A stretch of DNA of 64,000 nt, from NCBI RefSeq assembly GCF_006440735.1, contig NZ_VFUA01000015.1, forward strand, positions 25,529 through 89,528, in the 5' to 3' direction. Below are positions 45,437 through 55,237 of the stretch, in pieces. The translations under genes and the position numbers were made by a program. Under the pieces are notes generated by a model. The model was given only the letters and a program-made list of their open reading frames with translations. It was not told the origin of the DNA and made no database searches. The DNA is from Mesorhizobium sp. B2-7-1 (GTDB lineage Bacteria; Pseudomonadota; Alphaproteobacteria; Rhizobiales; Rhizobiaceae). The stretch's first letter is position 1. Each line of letters starts with the position of its first letter.

Positions 45437-46531
45437 TTGCGGCAGACAGGCATTCTCCCCGACCAGGATATTTCCGCGCTGTTCCAGTCCGGTGCGCTGA
45501 AGTCGCCGCGCGCCCTCGATGCCGATCAGATCCAGCCGGCCAGCCTCGATCTCAGGCTCGGCGACAAGGCGTTTCGCGTGCGCGCCTCCTTCCTGCCTGG
45601 TCCGGACCACTTGGTCGCCGACAAGCTCGAGCGGCTGAAGCTGCACGAGATCGATCTCACCGGGGGCGCGGTGCTGGAAACGGGCTGCGTCTACATAGTG
45701 CCGCTGCTCGAAAGCCTGGCGCTGCCGGCGAACGTATCGGCCTCGGCCAATCCGAAGAGCTCGACCGGCCGGCTCGACATCTTCACCCGCGTCATGACCG
45801 ATCGCGGCCACGAGTTCGACAAGATCGCCGCCGGCTATCGTGGGCCGCTCTATCTCGAAGTCAGCCCGCGCACCTTCCCGATCGTCGTGCGCGCCGGCTC
45901 GCGGCTATCGCAGATCCGTTTCCGCACTGGTAACGCGTTGCTCTCGGAGAACGAGCTGCGCGACCTGCACCGCGCCGAGATGCTGGTCGCCACCGAGCCG
46001 CCCAACATTTCCGGCGGCGGCATCGCGCTCTCCATCGACCTCGACGGCGATAAGGACGGCCTTGTCGGCTATCGCGGCAAGCACCACACCGGCCTGGTCG
46101 ATGTCGACAAGCGCGCCGCGCAGGATGTCGTCGATTTCTGGGAGCCGATCTACAAGAGCGGCGCCGGCGAGCTGGTGCTCGATCCGGACGAGTTCTACAT
46201 CCTGGTCTCGCGCGAGGCGGTGCACGTGCCGCCGCTCTACGCCGCCGAGATGACGCCCTTCGATCCGCTGGTCGGCGAATTCCGCGTCCACTATGCCGGC
46301 TTCTTCGATCCGGGCTTCGGCCACTCCGCCGCCGGCGGCACCGGCAGCCGTGCCGTGCTCGAAGTGCGCAGCCACGAGGTGCCGTTCATCCTCGACCACG
46401 GCCAGATCGTCGGCCGTCTCGTCTACGAGCACATGCTGAAGCGGCCGCAGGCGCTTTACGGCACCGATCTAGGATCGAACTATCAGGCGCAGGGCCTCAA
46501 GCTCTCCAAGCATTTCCGCGCCGCGCGCTGA
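45437..46531 (+). CDS. dcd: 2'-deoxycytidine 5'-triphosphate deaminase (long form, two-domain)
   Basis: The 364-residue protein is the long form common in alphaproteobacteria, about twice the length of single-domain dCTP deaminase. The N-terminal half has the deaminase core SANPKSSTGRLDIFTRV and DRGHEFD, and a second related fold follows (FDPGFGHSAAGGTGSRAVLEVRS). It converts dCTP to dUTP for dTMP synthesis. The start is TTG at 45437 with ggag at good spacing; there is no ATG nearby. It is divergent from metZ, with the riboswitch region between them. Confidence 0.9.
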   Translation: MRQTGILPDQDISALFQSGALKSPRALDADQIQPASLDLRLGDKAFRVRASFLPGPDHLVADKLERLKLHEIDLTGGAVLETGCVYIVPLLESLALPANVSASANPKSSTGRLDIFTRVMTDRGHEFDKIAAGYRGPLYLEVSPRTFPIVVRAGSRLSQIRFRTGNALLSENELRDLHRAEMLVATEPPNISGGGIALSIDLDGDKDGLVGYRGKHHTGLVDVDKRAAQDVVDFWEPIYKSGAGELVLDPDEFYILVSREAVHVPPLYAAEMTPFDPLVGEFRVHYAGFFDPGFGHSAAGGTGSRAVLEVRSHEVPFILDHGQIVGRLVYEHMLKRPQALYGTDLGSNYQAQGLKLSKHFRAAR

Positions 46532-46544
46532 TCCGCTGGCCTTG

Positions 46545-46997
46545 TCAGCCGCGAAACAGAAATTCTTTGGCCGCGCCAAGGCAGGCATGGAAGTCGCTGA
46601 CAAAGAGCAGCTCGCGTTCAGTCAGGCGCTTTCTGCCCCAAAATCCTTTGGTCTGCTTAGTTTCATCAAGCGGTGAGCCTGGGCCGGCGCTTAACGGGAA
46701 CAACTGCTTGTCGAGGCATGCGAGCACATAGGCTCGCGCGGAGTCGATACCGCAGGCCCTGGCTTTGTCGTTTAGCTGGTCGGCGCGCAGCGCCGACGTC
46801 ATGCGATCCGCGTTGCGCATCAGAAAGATCGCTTGCGGCTTCGAGTAACCGGTGGCCAGAAGCCGGCTCGTCATCGTCGCTTGAGCTTGGCGGTAGGACT
46901 GCGGGCTGCATTTCGCGGCGCCGTAAGCCGCGGAGGAAGTGCAGGCGAGGGCAAGCATCACCCCCATCAAGACAATGCCGATCCGCTTGCGATCCAT
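46545..46997 (-). CDS. Secreted hypothetical protein with paired cysteines
   Basis: The 150-residue protein has a signal peptide (residues 1-26, RIGIVLMGVMLALACTSSAAYGAA) and a mature part with four cysteines (KCSPQSY, KARACGID, VLACLDK, FHACLGA), which suggests disulfides in the periplasm. I do not recognise the family. A ctggagg site precedes the ATG. It is in the same direction as gguC, which starts beyond the window between them, and shows no link to sugar uptake. Function unknown. Confidence 0.7.
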   Translation of the reverse strand: MDRKRIGIVLMGVMLALACTSSAAYGAAKCSPQSYRQAQATMTSRLLATGYSKPQAIFLMRNADRMTSALRADQLNDKARACGIDSARAYVLACLDKQLFPLSAGPGSPLDETKQTKGFWGRKRLTERELLFVSDFHACLGAAKEFLFRG

Positions 46998-47021
46998 TTA
47001 TCCTCCAGGCCTGGCGCTACC

Positions 47022-48014
47022 TCACAGCGCCTTCACCGCCACCTTCACCGGCTTTTCGATCTCCAGCGGGTTGCGCAGCGGCAGGCCGAAATCCTGCGCA
47101 TCGATCTCGAACGTGTCGCCGGCCTCGGTCCTGATGCCGTCGGCGAAGGAGAGCGTCGCGGTGCCGAACATATGCACATGCACGTCGCCCGGCTGGCGGA
47201 AGGCCGAATATTTGAAATGGTGGTGCTCGAGATTGGCGATGGTGTGCGACATGTTCGCTTCGCCTGAGAGAAACGGCTTTTCCCACAACAGCTTGCCGTC
47301 GCGCCAGATGCGCGATGCGCCGCGGATGTCGGCAGGCAGGTCGCCGATCAGGATCTCGGGGCCGAACGAGGCGTTGCGCAGCTTGGAATGGGCGAGGAAC
47401 AGATAGTTCACCCGTTCCGTCACGTGGTCGGAGAACTCGTTCGACAGTGTGAAGCCGACGCGGAACGGCGCGCCGTCGTCGCCGATCACATAGATGCCGG
47501 CGATCTCCGGCTCCTCGCCGCCGTCTTGCGCGAAGGCCGGCGACACCAGAGGCGCGCCGGGCGCTACCGCCATCGTGCCATTGCCCTTGTAGAACCATTC
47601 CGGCTGCACGCCGGCCTGTCCCTTGGCCGGCTTGCCGCCTTCGAGCCCCATGCGGAACATCTTCATGGAATCGGTGAGCTGCTCTTCGCCGTCATTGAGC
47701 TTCTTGTGCATGGAATCGCGCGTCGCCGCGGAACCGAGATGCGTCAGGCCTGTGCCCGTGAGGTGCAGATGCGCGGGGTCCGGATGGTTGATCGGCGAGA
47801 CCAGCCTGCCCCTCTTGTAGGCGGCATCGAGATCGACCGTCTCGCCATAGCCTTTGCGTTCGATCAGCGCTTCGAGCCCCGTGCCGGTTCGCGCGGCCTC
47901 CATCGCCAGCGAATAGACGCTGCGCGCGCCGTTGATGACCCTGGTCTTGCCGCCGCCATTGCGGGCGACGACGCGGATCGTCTCGGCGTCGTCGAGGATC
48001 TGGGAGATCAGCAT
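47022..48014 (-). CDS. gguC: GguC / AraD1-family protein of the chvE-ggu sugar locus
   Basis: The 330-residue protein belongs to the AraD1/fumarylacetoacetate-hydrolase-like family (RNGGGKTRVINGARSVYSLA near the start, and GVQPEWFYKGNGTMAVAPGAP). Agrobacterium has the same gene as the last in chvE-gguA-gguB-gguC. AraD1 homologues act on sugar acids derived from arabinose or galactose, so a catabolic step for the imported sugar is plausible. The ATG at 48012-48014 follows gagagga; the frame runs a few codons further. It is 200 bases downstream of gguB. The enzymatic activity of gguC is not well established to my knowledge. Confidence 0.83.
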   Translation of the reverse strand: MLISQILDDAETIRVVARNGGGKTRVINGARSVYSLAMEAARTGTGLEALIERKGYGETVDLDAAYKRGRLVSPINHPDPAHLHLTGTGLTHLGSAATRDSMHKKLNDGEEQLTDSMKMFRMGLEGGKPAKGQAGVQPEWFYKGNGTMAVAPGAPLVSPAFAQDGGEEPEIAGIYVIGDDGAPFRVGFTLSNEFSDHVTERVNYLFLAHSKLRNASFGPEILIGDLPADIRGASRIWRDGKLLWEKPFLSGEANMSHTIANLEHHHFKYSAFRQPGDVHVHMFGTATLSFADGIRTEAGDTFEIDAQDFGLPLRNPLEIEKPVKVAVKAL

Positions 48015-48215
48015 GTTTGAATCCTCTCTCATTTAGCGGCTGCCTGCGGGGCAAGCCTTACCCGGCGTGGCGTGGAGCGATCCACGACACGGTTGAAATT
48101 CTTCGTCCGGATTGCGCTCGCGAGCCTGGTCCTTGTCGGGACTTCTTGATGCCGACGGGTTGCCGGCAGCTTCGCGATCTGAAACCCGTATGCCTCCTGA
48201 ACTTTGTTCCGGCCC

Positions 48216-49508
48216 TTAAGCCTTGTTCTTGTTGTAAACGTCGAAGATCACGGCGCCGAGCAGCACCAGGCCTTTGACCACCTGCTGCCAGTCGACATTG
48301 ACGCCCATGATCGACATGCCGTTGTTCATCACGCCCATGATGAAACCACCGACCACGGCGCCGATCACCTGGCCGACGCCGCCCATTGCCGAGGCGCCGC
48401 CGATGAAGACGGCCGCGATGACGTCCAGCTCTGAGCCGAGACCGGCGGCCGGCACGGCCTGGCCGAGGCGCGCCGCGATGATCAGGCCGCCCAGCGCCGA
48501 CAGCACGCCCATGTTGATGAAGACGAGCAGCGTCAGCCTTTCGGTGTTGATGCCCGACAGCTGCGCGGCCTTGGCGTTGCCGCCCATCGCATAGATGCGG
48601 CGTCCGATGGTCATGCGCTTGGTGACGAAGACGAACAGCGAGATCAGCACGCCCATCACCAGGAGCACGACCGGCAGGCCCCGGTAGCTCGCGAACTGGA
48701 ACACCAGGAACAGCGCCAGCGCGCTGCCGACCAGCGTCTTGATGACGAACAGCGGGAAGGGCTCCGCCTCATAGCCATGGCGCTCGCGCTTGCGCCGTGT
48801 CCTGAAGCCGAAATAGGCGTAGGCGAGCACCGCGATCAGGCCGAGCACGATGGTCGTCATATGCAGCGTAAGCCCACTGCCCAGGATGGTCTTGCCGGCG
48901 GCATTCACCGTCGGCGGGATCAGCACGAGCGGGCCGATCACGTCCGGGATGAAGCCTGAGCTCAGCGCCTTGAAGCTGTCCGGCAGCGGGCCGACCGAGG
49001 AGCCGCCGCCAAGCAGCGCCTGGCAGATGCCGCGGAAGATCAGCATGCCGGCCAACGTCACGATGAAGCTCGGTATCCGGTGATAGGCGATCCAGTAACC
49101 CTGCGCCGCGCCTATGAGGCCGCCGACGATCAGGCAGACGATCGAGACCACCAACGGATTCGAGAATATCCCGAGCGGCCAGATCACCATCATCATCGCC
49201 GCGAGCGCGCCGATGAAGCCGGCGACCGATCCCACGCTGAGGTCGATATAGCCGGCGACGATCACCAGCAGCATGCCGAGCGCCATCACGATGATGAACG
49301 AGTTCTGCTGCACCAGGTTGCTGAGGTTCACCGGTTTGAACAGTGTTCCCGACGTCGTGTACTGGAAGAACAGCATGATGACGATCAGCGCGATGATCAG
49401 GCCATATTCGCGCAGGTTCGTCGTCAGCGCCGAGACGGCGACGCGCTGTCCCTGCTTGACGTCCTCGGCGACGCCGCTTTGCGGCGCGGGAGCGCTGTCT
49501 GTGCTCAT
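48216..49508 (-). CDS. gguB: Sugar ABC transporter permease GguB
   Basis: The 430-residue protein is a multiple-monosaccharide (RbsC/XylH-type) permease of about ten membrane segments ([66 protein letters not shown]). It forms the membrane channel of the ChvE-dependent galactose/xylose-type uptake system. Its ATG overlaps the gguA stop by four bases (ATGA at 49505-49508), so translation is coupled. Long for an RbsC-type permease because it has an N-terminal extension, as in XylH/GguB. Confidence 0.92.
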   Translation of the reverse strand: MSTDSAPAPQSGVAEDVKQGQRVAVSALTTNLREYGLIIALIVIMLFFQYTTSGTLFKPVNLSNLVQQNSFIIVMALGMLLVIVAGYIDLSVGSVAGFIGALAAMMMVIWPLGIFSNPLVVSIVCLIVGGLIGAAQGYWIAYHRIPSFIVTLAGMLIFRGICQALLGGGSSVGPLPDSFKALSSGFIPDVIGPLVLIPPTVNAAGKTILGSGLTLHMTTIVLGLIAVLAYAYFGFRTRRKRERHGYEAEPFPLFVIKTLVGSALALFLVFQFASYRGLPVVLLVMGVLISLFVFVTKRMTIGRRIYAMGGNAKAAQLSGINTERLTLLVFINMGVLSALGGLIIAARLGQAVPAAGLGSELDVIAAVFIGGASAMGGVGQVIGAVVGGFIMGVMNNGMSIMGVNVDWQQVVKGLVLLGAVIFDVYNKNKA

Positions 49509-51037
49509 GATGCTTTTCCTTCTCCCCGAACGATGGCGCGCATGATTTTTTCCTGGCTTGCGTCGCTCGCCGCCATTTCGCCGACGATACGCCCTTCGTT
49601 CATGACATAGATGCGGTCGGAGATACCGAGCAATTCAGGCATTTCCGACGAGATGACGATGATCGCTTTGCCCTCGGCGGCGAGGCGCGCGATGATCGTG
49701 TAGATTTCGTACTTGGCGCCGACGTCGATGCCGCGGGTCGGCTCGTCGAGGATCAAAACCTCCGGATCGGCGAACAGCCATTTCGACAGCACCACCTTCT
49801 GCTGGTTGCCGCCCGAGAGGTTGCCGGTCAACTGATAGACGCTGGAGGCGCGGATGTTGGTCTTCTTGCGATAGTCGTTGGCGACGCTCATCTCGCGCAT
49901 GTCGTCGATGACGCCCCGGCTCGAAACGCCGCCCAGATTGGCCAAAGTCACATTGTGCTTGATGTGGTCGATGAGGTTGAGGCCGTAGGTCTTGCGGTCC
50001 TCGGTGACATAGGCGATGCCACCTGCCACCGCCTTGCTCACTGACGAGAGGTCGATAGGCTTGCCTCGGAGCGACACCTCTCCGCTGATATGCCGGCCGT
50101 AGGAGCGGCCGAACAGGCTCATCGCGAATTCGGTGCGGCCGGCGCCCATCAGTCCGGCGATGCCGACCACCTCGCCTTTGCGCACATTGAGGTTGATGTT
50201 CTTGATCACCTGTCGCTCGGCATGGATCGGGTGGTACACCGACCAGTCCTTGACCTCGAAGATGATCTCGCCGATCTGCGGCTCGCGCGGCGGATAGCGG
50301 TCGTCGAGCGAGCGGCCGACCATCGAGGTTATGATGCGGTCTTCCGAGATATCTTTCCTCGGCAGGGTCTCGATGGTGCGCCCGTCGCGGATCACCGTCA
50401 CCTTGTCGGCGACCCGGTTCACTTCGTTCAGCTTGTGCGAGATCAGGATCGAGGTCATGCCCTGGCGCTTGAACTCGAGCAGGAGGTCGAGCAGCGCCTG
50501 GCTGTCCTTTTCGCTGAGCGAGGCGGTCGGCTCGTCGAGGATCAAGAGCTTCACTTCCTTGCTGAGCGCCTTGGCGATCTCGACCAGCTGCTGCTTGCCG
50601 ACGCCGATATTGGTGATCAGCGTCTTGGGGTCCTCGTTGAGCCCGACTTTGTTGAGCAGGGCGGCCGTGCGCGTTTCGTTGGCGTCCCAGTCGATGACGC
50701 CGTAGCTGGCATGCTCGTTGCCGAGGAAGATGTTTTCCGTGATCGACAGCATCGGCACCAGGGCGAGCTCCTGGTGGATGATGACGATGCCGATATGCTC
50801 GCTGTCGTGAATGCCCTTGAAGTTACATTCCTGGCCGCGGAAGATGATCTGGCCGTCATAGGTGCCGGATGGATAGACGCCCGACAGCACCTTCATCAAC
50901 GTCGACTTGCCGGCGCCGTTCTCGCCGACGATGGCGTGGATCTCACCTTCCTCGACGCTGAGGTTGACGTTCGACAACGCCTTCACGCCGGGGAACGTCT
51001 TGGTGATGTCGCGCATCTCCAAAATCGTCGAGGCCAT
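49505..51037 (-). CDS. gguA: Sugar ABC transporter ATPase GguA
   Basis: The 510-residue protein has two ABC domains, as in RbsA/XylG. The first Walker A is GENGAGKST at 38-46; the ABC signature in the second half reads [15 protein letters not shown], followed by [12 protein letters not shown]. It powers sugar import for the ChvE-GguAB system. The ATG at 51035-51037 ([17 protein letters not shown]) begins the first domain; the frame extends 13 codons upstream without a site. It lies 199 bases behind chvE, separated from it by a stem-loop. Confidence 0.93.
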   Translation of the reverse strand: MASTILEMRDITKTFPGVKALSNVNLSVEEGEIHAIVGENGAGKSTLMKVLSGVYPSGTYDGQIIFRGQECNFKGIHDSEHIGIVIIHQELALVPMLSITENIFLGNEHASYGVIDWDANETRTAALLNKVGLNEDPKTLITNIGVGKQQLVEIAKALSKEVKLLILDEPTASLSEKDSQALLDLLLEFKRQGMTSILISHKLNEVNRVADKVTVIRDGRTIETLPRKDISEDRIITSMVGRSLDDRYPPREPQIGEIIFEVKDWSVYHPIHAERQVIKNINLNVRKGEVVGIAGLMGAGRTEFAMSLFGRSYGRHISGEVSLRGKPIDLSSVSKAVAGGIAYVTEDRKTYGLNLIDHIKHNVTLANLGGVSSRGVIDDMREMSVANDYRKKTNIRASSVYQLTGNLSGGNQQKVVLSKWLFADPEVLILDEPTRGIDVGAKYEIYTIIARLAAEGKAIIVISSEMPELLGISDRIYVMNEGRIVGEMAASDASQEKIMRAIVRGEGKAS

Positions 51038-51191
51038 CAGGATCTGCTCCCTGGCGCACGGCTCCCAAATCGGCATCGATTGTGGAAAGGCCTATGCGCG
51101 AAATCAATACACTGCGGCGGGCTTCGCGTTTTCGGATCGGCGCGTGACGCTGCAGAAGCCGGCAAGACAATACCGGGGTCGCTTGTGAACG

Positions 51192-51224
51192 AAAAGGGGC
51201 CCTGCGTCGCGCAGGACCCCTTCC
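51192..51224 (-). terminator. Stem-loop between chvE and gguA
   Basis: On the reverse strand ggggtcctgcg pairs with cgcagggcccc (one G-U) around cga, followed by tttt. It lies 12 bases after the chvE stop. In sugar ABC operons such hairpins let the binding-protein gene be expressed more strongly than the transporter genes. Confidence 0.8.
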
Positions 51225-51236
51225 TTTGAGGCTGTA

Positions 51237-52307
51237 TTACTTCAGCTCGTCGGCCTTGATGTAGCCGGAGTCGACCACCTGCGCCTGGTAGTTCGACTTG
51301 TCGACCTCATGCGGCGTCAGCAGGATCGAGGGAACGACCTTGACGTCGTTGTTGTAGGTCTTTTCGTCGAGGCCATCGGGTTTGCCGCCGGAGAGCACCT
51401 TGTCGACCAGCTGCACGGTGGCCTTGGCCAGTTCGCGGGTATCCTTGAACACCGTCGAGTACTGCTCGCCCGAGATGATCAGCTTGACCGAGGCGGTCTC
51501 TGCGTCCTGACCGGTCACGATCGGCCAGGGCTGTGCATCCGTACCGTAGCCGACGGCGCGCAGCGAGGCGGTGATGCCGCGCGACAGGCCGTCATAGGGC
51601 GACAGAACGCCATCGACGCGGCTGCCGTCCGAGTAGTTGGCGGAAAGCAGATTGTCCATGCGAGCCTGGGCGGTGGCGGCGAGCCAGCGCAGCGTACCGA
51701 CCTTGTCCATGCCGGTCTGGCCGGACTTGATCTTGATCGAGCCGTCGTCGATCAGCGGCTGCAGGACGGAAATCGCGCCATTGTAGAAGAAGAAGGCGTT
51801 GTTGTCGTCCGGCGAGCCGCCGAACAGCTCGACATTCCACGGCTTGGTGTTCGGGAAACGCTCCTTGAGGCCCTTGACCAGCGAATTCGCCTGGATCACG
51901 CCGACGCCGAAATTGTCGAAAGTGGTGTAGTAGTCGACATTCTTGGTCTTCTTGATCAGGCGGTCATAGGCGACGACGACGACGCCGGCGTCGTTGGCCT
52001 TCTGCAGCGCGTCGGCCATGGTGGTGCCGTCGATCGAAGCGATGATCAGCGCCTTCGGGCCCTTGGTGATTTCGTTTTCCAGCTGGCTGAGCTGGTTCGG
52101 GATATCGTCCTGCGCATACTGCAGGTCGACCGTGTAGCCGAGCGCTTCGAGCTGGGACTTGACGGCGTCGCCGTCGTTGATCCAGCGCTGCGAGGTCTTG
52201 GTGGGCATCAGCACGCCGACGAGACCCTTGTCGGCGGCATGCGCCGAATAGGTCGTGGCGGCAATGCCAAGGGCCGCGATGGCGGCCAGCGTCTTGATGA
52301 TCTTCAC
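51237..52307 (-). CDS. chvE: ChvE-type multiple-sugar-binding periplasmic protein
   Basis: The 356-residue protein has a signal peptide (residues 1-24, ending SAHA) and the galactose-binding-protein fold: [21 protein letters not shown] near the N-terminus, [18 protein letters not shown] and [16 protein letters not shown]. ChvE binds glucose, galactose, arabinose and similar sugars, feeds the GguAB permease, and in Agrobacterium also signals to VirA; that last role is not implied here. The start is GTG at 52305-52307 behind gggagagtaat. A palindrome-rich region and the LysR gene gbpR lie upstream, divergently. Confidence 0.93.
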   Translation of the reverse strand: MKIIKTLAAIAALGIAATTYSAHAADKGLVGVLMPTKTSQRWINDGDAVKSQLEALGYTVDLQYAQDDIPNQLSQLENEITKGPKALIIASIDGTTMADALQKANDAGVVVVAYDRLIKKTKNVDYYTTFDNFGVGVIQANSLVKGLKERFPNTKPWNVELFGGSPDDNNAFFFYNGAISVLQPLIDDGSIKIKSGQTGMDKVGTLRWLAATAQARMDNLLSANYSDGSRVDGVLSPYDGLSRGITASLRAVGYGTDAQPWPIVTGQDAETASVKLIISGEQYSTVFKDTRELAKATVQLVDKVLSGGKPDGLDEKTYNNDVKVVPSILLTPHEVDKSNYQAQVVDSGYIKADELK

Positions 52308-52502
52308 ATTACTCTCCCTGGTTGATGGACGCGACACCTCGGGGCTTCGCGGGCCGCGCAGTCGAGCAGATGCGCTGGCGCGCAACTGTCGGCTTTATCG
52401 ATCTCCGGTATCCTCCCAATCGGTCCCGCGACGCAGTTTCAATCGATACGAATTTGCTCGTTACCGACCCCTGCGCCTCGGAACGCACGAAGGGTGGGTT
52501 CC

Positions 52503-52520
52503 TTTGACATAACTGTCAAA
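52503..52520. promoter_or_regulatory. TTTGACA palindrome in the chvE-gbpR promoter region
   Basis: Seven-base arms tttgaca and tgtcaaa are perfectly inverted around taac. It lies about 195 bases before the chvE start and 80 before gbpR, so it is a candidate operator for GbpR or another regulator. Arms could also act as a -35-like element. Confidence 0.55.
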
Positions 52521-52538
52521 TGCGATCTTTGCTGGTTG

Positions 52539-52558
52539 CTATATCGAAACCGGTATAG
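52539..52558. promoter_or_regulatory. LysR-type palindrome in the chvE-gbpR promoter region
   Basis: CTATA and TATAG flank a CG-rich core with TCG and CGG pairing with one mismatch. The T-N11-A spacing inside it fits a LysR binding site, so GbpR may bind here. It lies 41 bases before the gbpR start. Confidence 0.55.
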
Positions 52559-52599
52559 ATAAAACGGCAGATGGAAACACGGCGGAGAGGCTTCAATCC

Positions 52600-53589
52600 A
52601 TGGCGGCACTACGCGATCCAGAAGCGATTTCAGGCAGTTACGAGAAATTGCCGGGAGACGGGGAGACCCTGCTGCGCAGCGGCCTCAGCCTTCGTCACAT
52701 GCGCATGATCACAGCGCTGGACGATCACGGACGGGTGAGCGCCGCCGCCCAGGTCATGAACATCTCCCAGCCGGCCGCCTCGCGCATGATCGCCGAGATG
52801 GAGGCGGTGCTCGACGTTAAGTTGTGCGAGCGCCTGCCGCGCGGCGTGGCGCTGACCCCCTACGGCCAGGCTCTCGCCCGCCGCGCCCGCTCGATCCTGC
52901 TCGAGATGCGCGAGGCCGACCGCGAGATTTCCGAGCTCAAGGCCGGCAAGGGCGGCTCGGTGTTCCTCGGCGCGGTGACGGCGCCGGCGATCGAATTGGC
53001 CGTGCCGGCGATCCGCGAGATCCGCCGCATCTACCCGCGCATCGAGATCACCATGCAGGTCGAGACCTCGAACGTGCTCGCCCGCGAACTGATCGCGTCG
53101 CGCCACGACTTCATCATCGCCCGCATCCCCGACGACCTCAATCCGCGGCTCTTCGAATCGCGCGTCATCGGCGTCGAGAAGGCCTGCCTCATCGTGCGCC
53201 GCGGCCACCCCTTAGCGAGCGGCAAGATGGTGCGGCTGGAAGAAACGGCGGGCTATGATTGGGTGTTCCAGTCCGGCGGCTCGCCGCTGCGCCAGGCGAT
53301 GGAAAGCAACTTCTTGAACCGTGACATTCCGCTTCCCGACCGTATCCTCAACACCTCTTCGCTGCTGCTCACCTTGGTGATGGTGGCGCAGTCCGACGCC
53401 ATCGCGCCGGTCTCGATCCAGGTCGCGAAGTTCATTCAAGGCGGCGACGGGCTGGCCGGCGCTATCGACGTCGTGCAGACCGAGTTCGATATCGAAGTCC
53501 GGCCCTACAGCCTGATCACGGTCAAGAATCGCGTGCTCTCGCCGGCCGCGAAAATGTTGCACGACTTCATCTTGCGCGAAGTGGGGTAA
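52600..53589 (+). CDS. gbpR: LysR regulator GbpR, divergent from chvE
   Basis: The 329-residue LysR protein has a longer N-terminus, then the helix-turn-helix (LRHMRMITALDDHGRVSAAAQVMNISQPAASRMI, about residues 31-64) and a substrate domain. In Agrobacterium, gbpR lies divergent to chvE and activates it in response to sugars; the same layout here is the chief reason for the name. A cggagagg site precedes the ATG. The 292-base gap to chvE holds two palindromes. Confidence 0.86.
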   Translation: MAALRDPEAISGSYEKLPGDGETLLRSGLSLRHMRMITALDDHGRVSAAAQVMNISQPAASRMIAEMEAVLDVKLCERLPRGVALTPYGQALARRARSILLEMREADREISELKAGKGGSVFLGAVTAPAIELAVPAIREIRRIYPRIEITMQVETSNVLARELIASRHDFIIARIPDDLNPRLFESRVIGVEKACLIVRRGHPLASGKMVRLEETAGYDWVFQSGGSPLRQAMESNFLNRDIPLPDRILNTSSLLLTLVMVAQSDAIAPVSIQVAKFIQGGDGLAGAIDVVQTEFDIEVRPYSLITVKNRVLSPAAKMLHDFILREVG

Positions 53590-53693
53590 TGGAACGACAA
53601 TGCTACTTGTACGTTCAAACCGATCGGCCGCTCGCTGGAGCCCGTTGCGGGTGAGGGAAGAGCTGCCGATGCTCAACAGCTCGGGAGGTTTTG

Positions 53694-54044
53694 ATGGAAC
53701 GTCGATTGTTTCTGACTGGAATGCTTGGCGTTGCGGGGGCGGCGGCACTTGCAAGCCTTGCCGGACCCAGCAAGGCCGTTGCCGGTATTCCCGCCGGTAA
53801 CGGAATTCTGGACGAGCTCGACAAGCCGGAAAACGCGGTCTTCGATGGCGAGGATCCGGCTGAAGTGGAATTGGTGTCGCACCATCGTCACCATCGCCGT
53901 CACGGACACGGGAATTGGCGCTGGCGCCACCGTCGTCGCGGTCGCCGGCGGGGCTGGAGGCATGTCTGCCGCCGCTACTGGCATCATGGCCGTTGGCGCC
54001 GCCGCTGTCGGCGTGAGCGCTTCTGGATCAATGTCTGGCTGTAA
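53694..54044 (+). CDS. Exported His/Arg-rich protein (protamine-like tail)
   Basis: The 116-residue protein has a signal (residues 1-31, ERRLFLTGMLGVAGAAALASL; RR start and an Ala-rich core suggest Tat) and a mature part ending in a very basic stretch with many His, Arg and Trp (HHRHHRRHGHGNWRWRHRR; RRGRRRGWRH; RRYWHHGRWRRRC). Similar proteins are annotated in Mesorhizobium as protamine-like or modular proteins, without known function. They might bind metal or nucleic acid outside the cytoplasm. The ATG at 53694 follows gggagg. A strong terminator follows, so it is a single-gene unit. Confidence 0.72.
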   Translation: MERRLFLTGMLGVAGAAALASLAGPSKAVAGIPAGNGILDELDKPENAVFDGEDPAEVELVSHHRHHRRHGHGNWRWRHRRRGRRRGWRHVCRRYWHHGRWRRRCRRERFWINVWL

Positions 54045-54071
54045 CGGCGTCACTCGCCGGGGTACGTTGAG

Positions 54072-54106
54072 CTCGGATCTTGCGCATCTGCGCAAGATCC
54101 GAGTTT
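54072..54106 (+). terminator. Strong terminator downstream of the His/Arg-rich gene
   Basis: Fifteen-base perfect arms (ctcggatcttgcgca / tgcgcaagatccgag) flank a two-base TC, followed by ttt. It is 27 bases after the stop and separates that gene from the quinoprotein relay genes. Confidence 0.85.
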
Positions 54107-54304
54107 CCTTGATGTAGACCGTCATCACCCTTGCCGGCGCCGGCATCCGGCGATCTGCCTGTCGCTCGCGCCTTGTCTTGTCAGTTGGCATTTTGGCCAA
54201 TATGCCGGCTGCGAGCCGGCATGCTATACGCGCATATGCATATTTCGTCCTTTTTGAAGGATGTGTCAGGCCAGCCCGGCATCGGGGCTGTGTCGGCCCT
54301 TCAG

Positions 54305-55219
54305 ATGTCACGACGCGCCGCGCTGATCGGCGGATTCTGCCTCTGCTGTTTGCCGAGCAGCACCGCTGCCGCGACCATGACGGAGGTGGGGCCGGGTATT
54401 TTCATTCGCGCAGCCCCGCACGAGGAAGCCGCGGCCGCCAACCACGGAGGCATTGCGAACATCGGCTTTGTCGTCGGGCGCGATAGCGTGCTGGTCACCG
54501 ATTCCGGCGGCAGCCTCACCGATGGCGAGTGGTTGAGGGCCGAGATCAGGAAGCGGACGGACAAACCCATCCGCCATGTTCTGATCACCCATGTGCACCC
54601 GGATCATTCTTTCGGCGCCGCCGCCTTCGCCGCGGACCGGCCGGCCTTTGTCGGGCACCACGCGCTGCGGTCGGCGCTGGAGGCGCGCGGCGAGTTCTAC
54701 CAGAAGCGGCTTGCGGAGGTCCTCGGCGCCGAGAGCGCCGGCAGTGTCGTCTATCCCACCCAGGAGGTGATGAAGGACGGCGCGGAAATCGACCTGGGAG
54801 GCCGCGTTGTCCGGCTGAGCGCGCACGCGACGGCCCATACGGATTGCGACCTGTCGATGCTGGATGTCGAGACCGGGTTGCTCTTCCCGGCCGACCTGCT
54901 TTTCGTAAACCGGGTTCCTTCGCTTGACGGCAGCTTGCCGGGATGGCTCGCCGAACTCGACAAGCTCAAGGCGCTCGGCGCGTCTCGAGCCGTGCCGGGC
55001 CATGGCCCGCCGATCGTGGATATGGCTCCCGCCATGGCTGACCTGACGCGTTACTTGTCCACCTTGAGCGACGGCACGCGCAAGGCGATAGCCTCGGGCG
55101 TCTCGATCGAGGATGCCGCCCGCTCCGTCGCGCAATCGGAGCGGGACCGCTGGGTGCTGTTCGACGACTACAACGAGCGCAATGTCATCCAGGCCTACAA
55201 GGAGCTTGAGTGGGAGTAG
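54305..55219 (+). CDS. Quinoprotein relay system zinc metallohydrolase (MBL fold)
   Basis: The ~304-residue protein is a metallo-beta-lactamase fold with H96-x-H98-x-D100-H101 (THVHPDHSFG), a histidine in SAHATAHTD, an acid in PADLLF and a final His in VPGHGPPI. It begins with a signal-like segment (SRRAALIGGFCLCCL), so it is periplasmic or membrane-linked. It resembles SoxH-related proteins that come with PQQ-dependent dehydrogenases. The two following genes complete a three-gene set. The start is uncertain: ATG at 54305 begins the signal; earlier ATGs at 54221 and 54236 are in frame. The exact role in the relay is unknown. Confidence 0.8.
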   Translation: MSRRAALIGGFCLCCLPSSTAAATMTEVGPGIFIRAAPHEEAAAANHGGIANIGFVVGRDSVLVTDSGGSLTDGEWLRAEIRKRTDKPIRHVLITHVHPDHSFGAAAFAADRPAFVGHHALRSALEARGEFYQKRLAEVLGAESAGSVVYPTQEVMKDGAEIDLGGRVVRLSAHATAHTDCDLSMLDVETGLLFPADLLFVNRVPSLDGSLPGWLAELDKLKALGASRAVPGHGPPIVDMAPAMADLTRYLSTLSDGTRKAIASGVSIEDAARSVAQSERDRWVLFDDYNERNVIQAYKELEWE

Positions 55220-55237
55220 GCCGACGAGGAGGAGACC

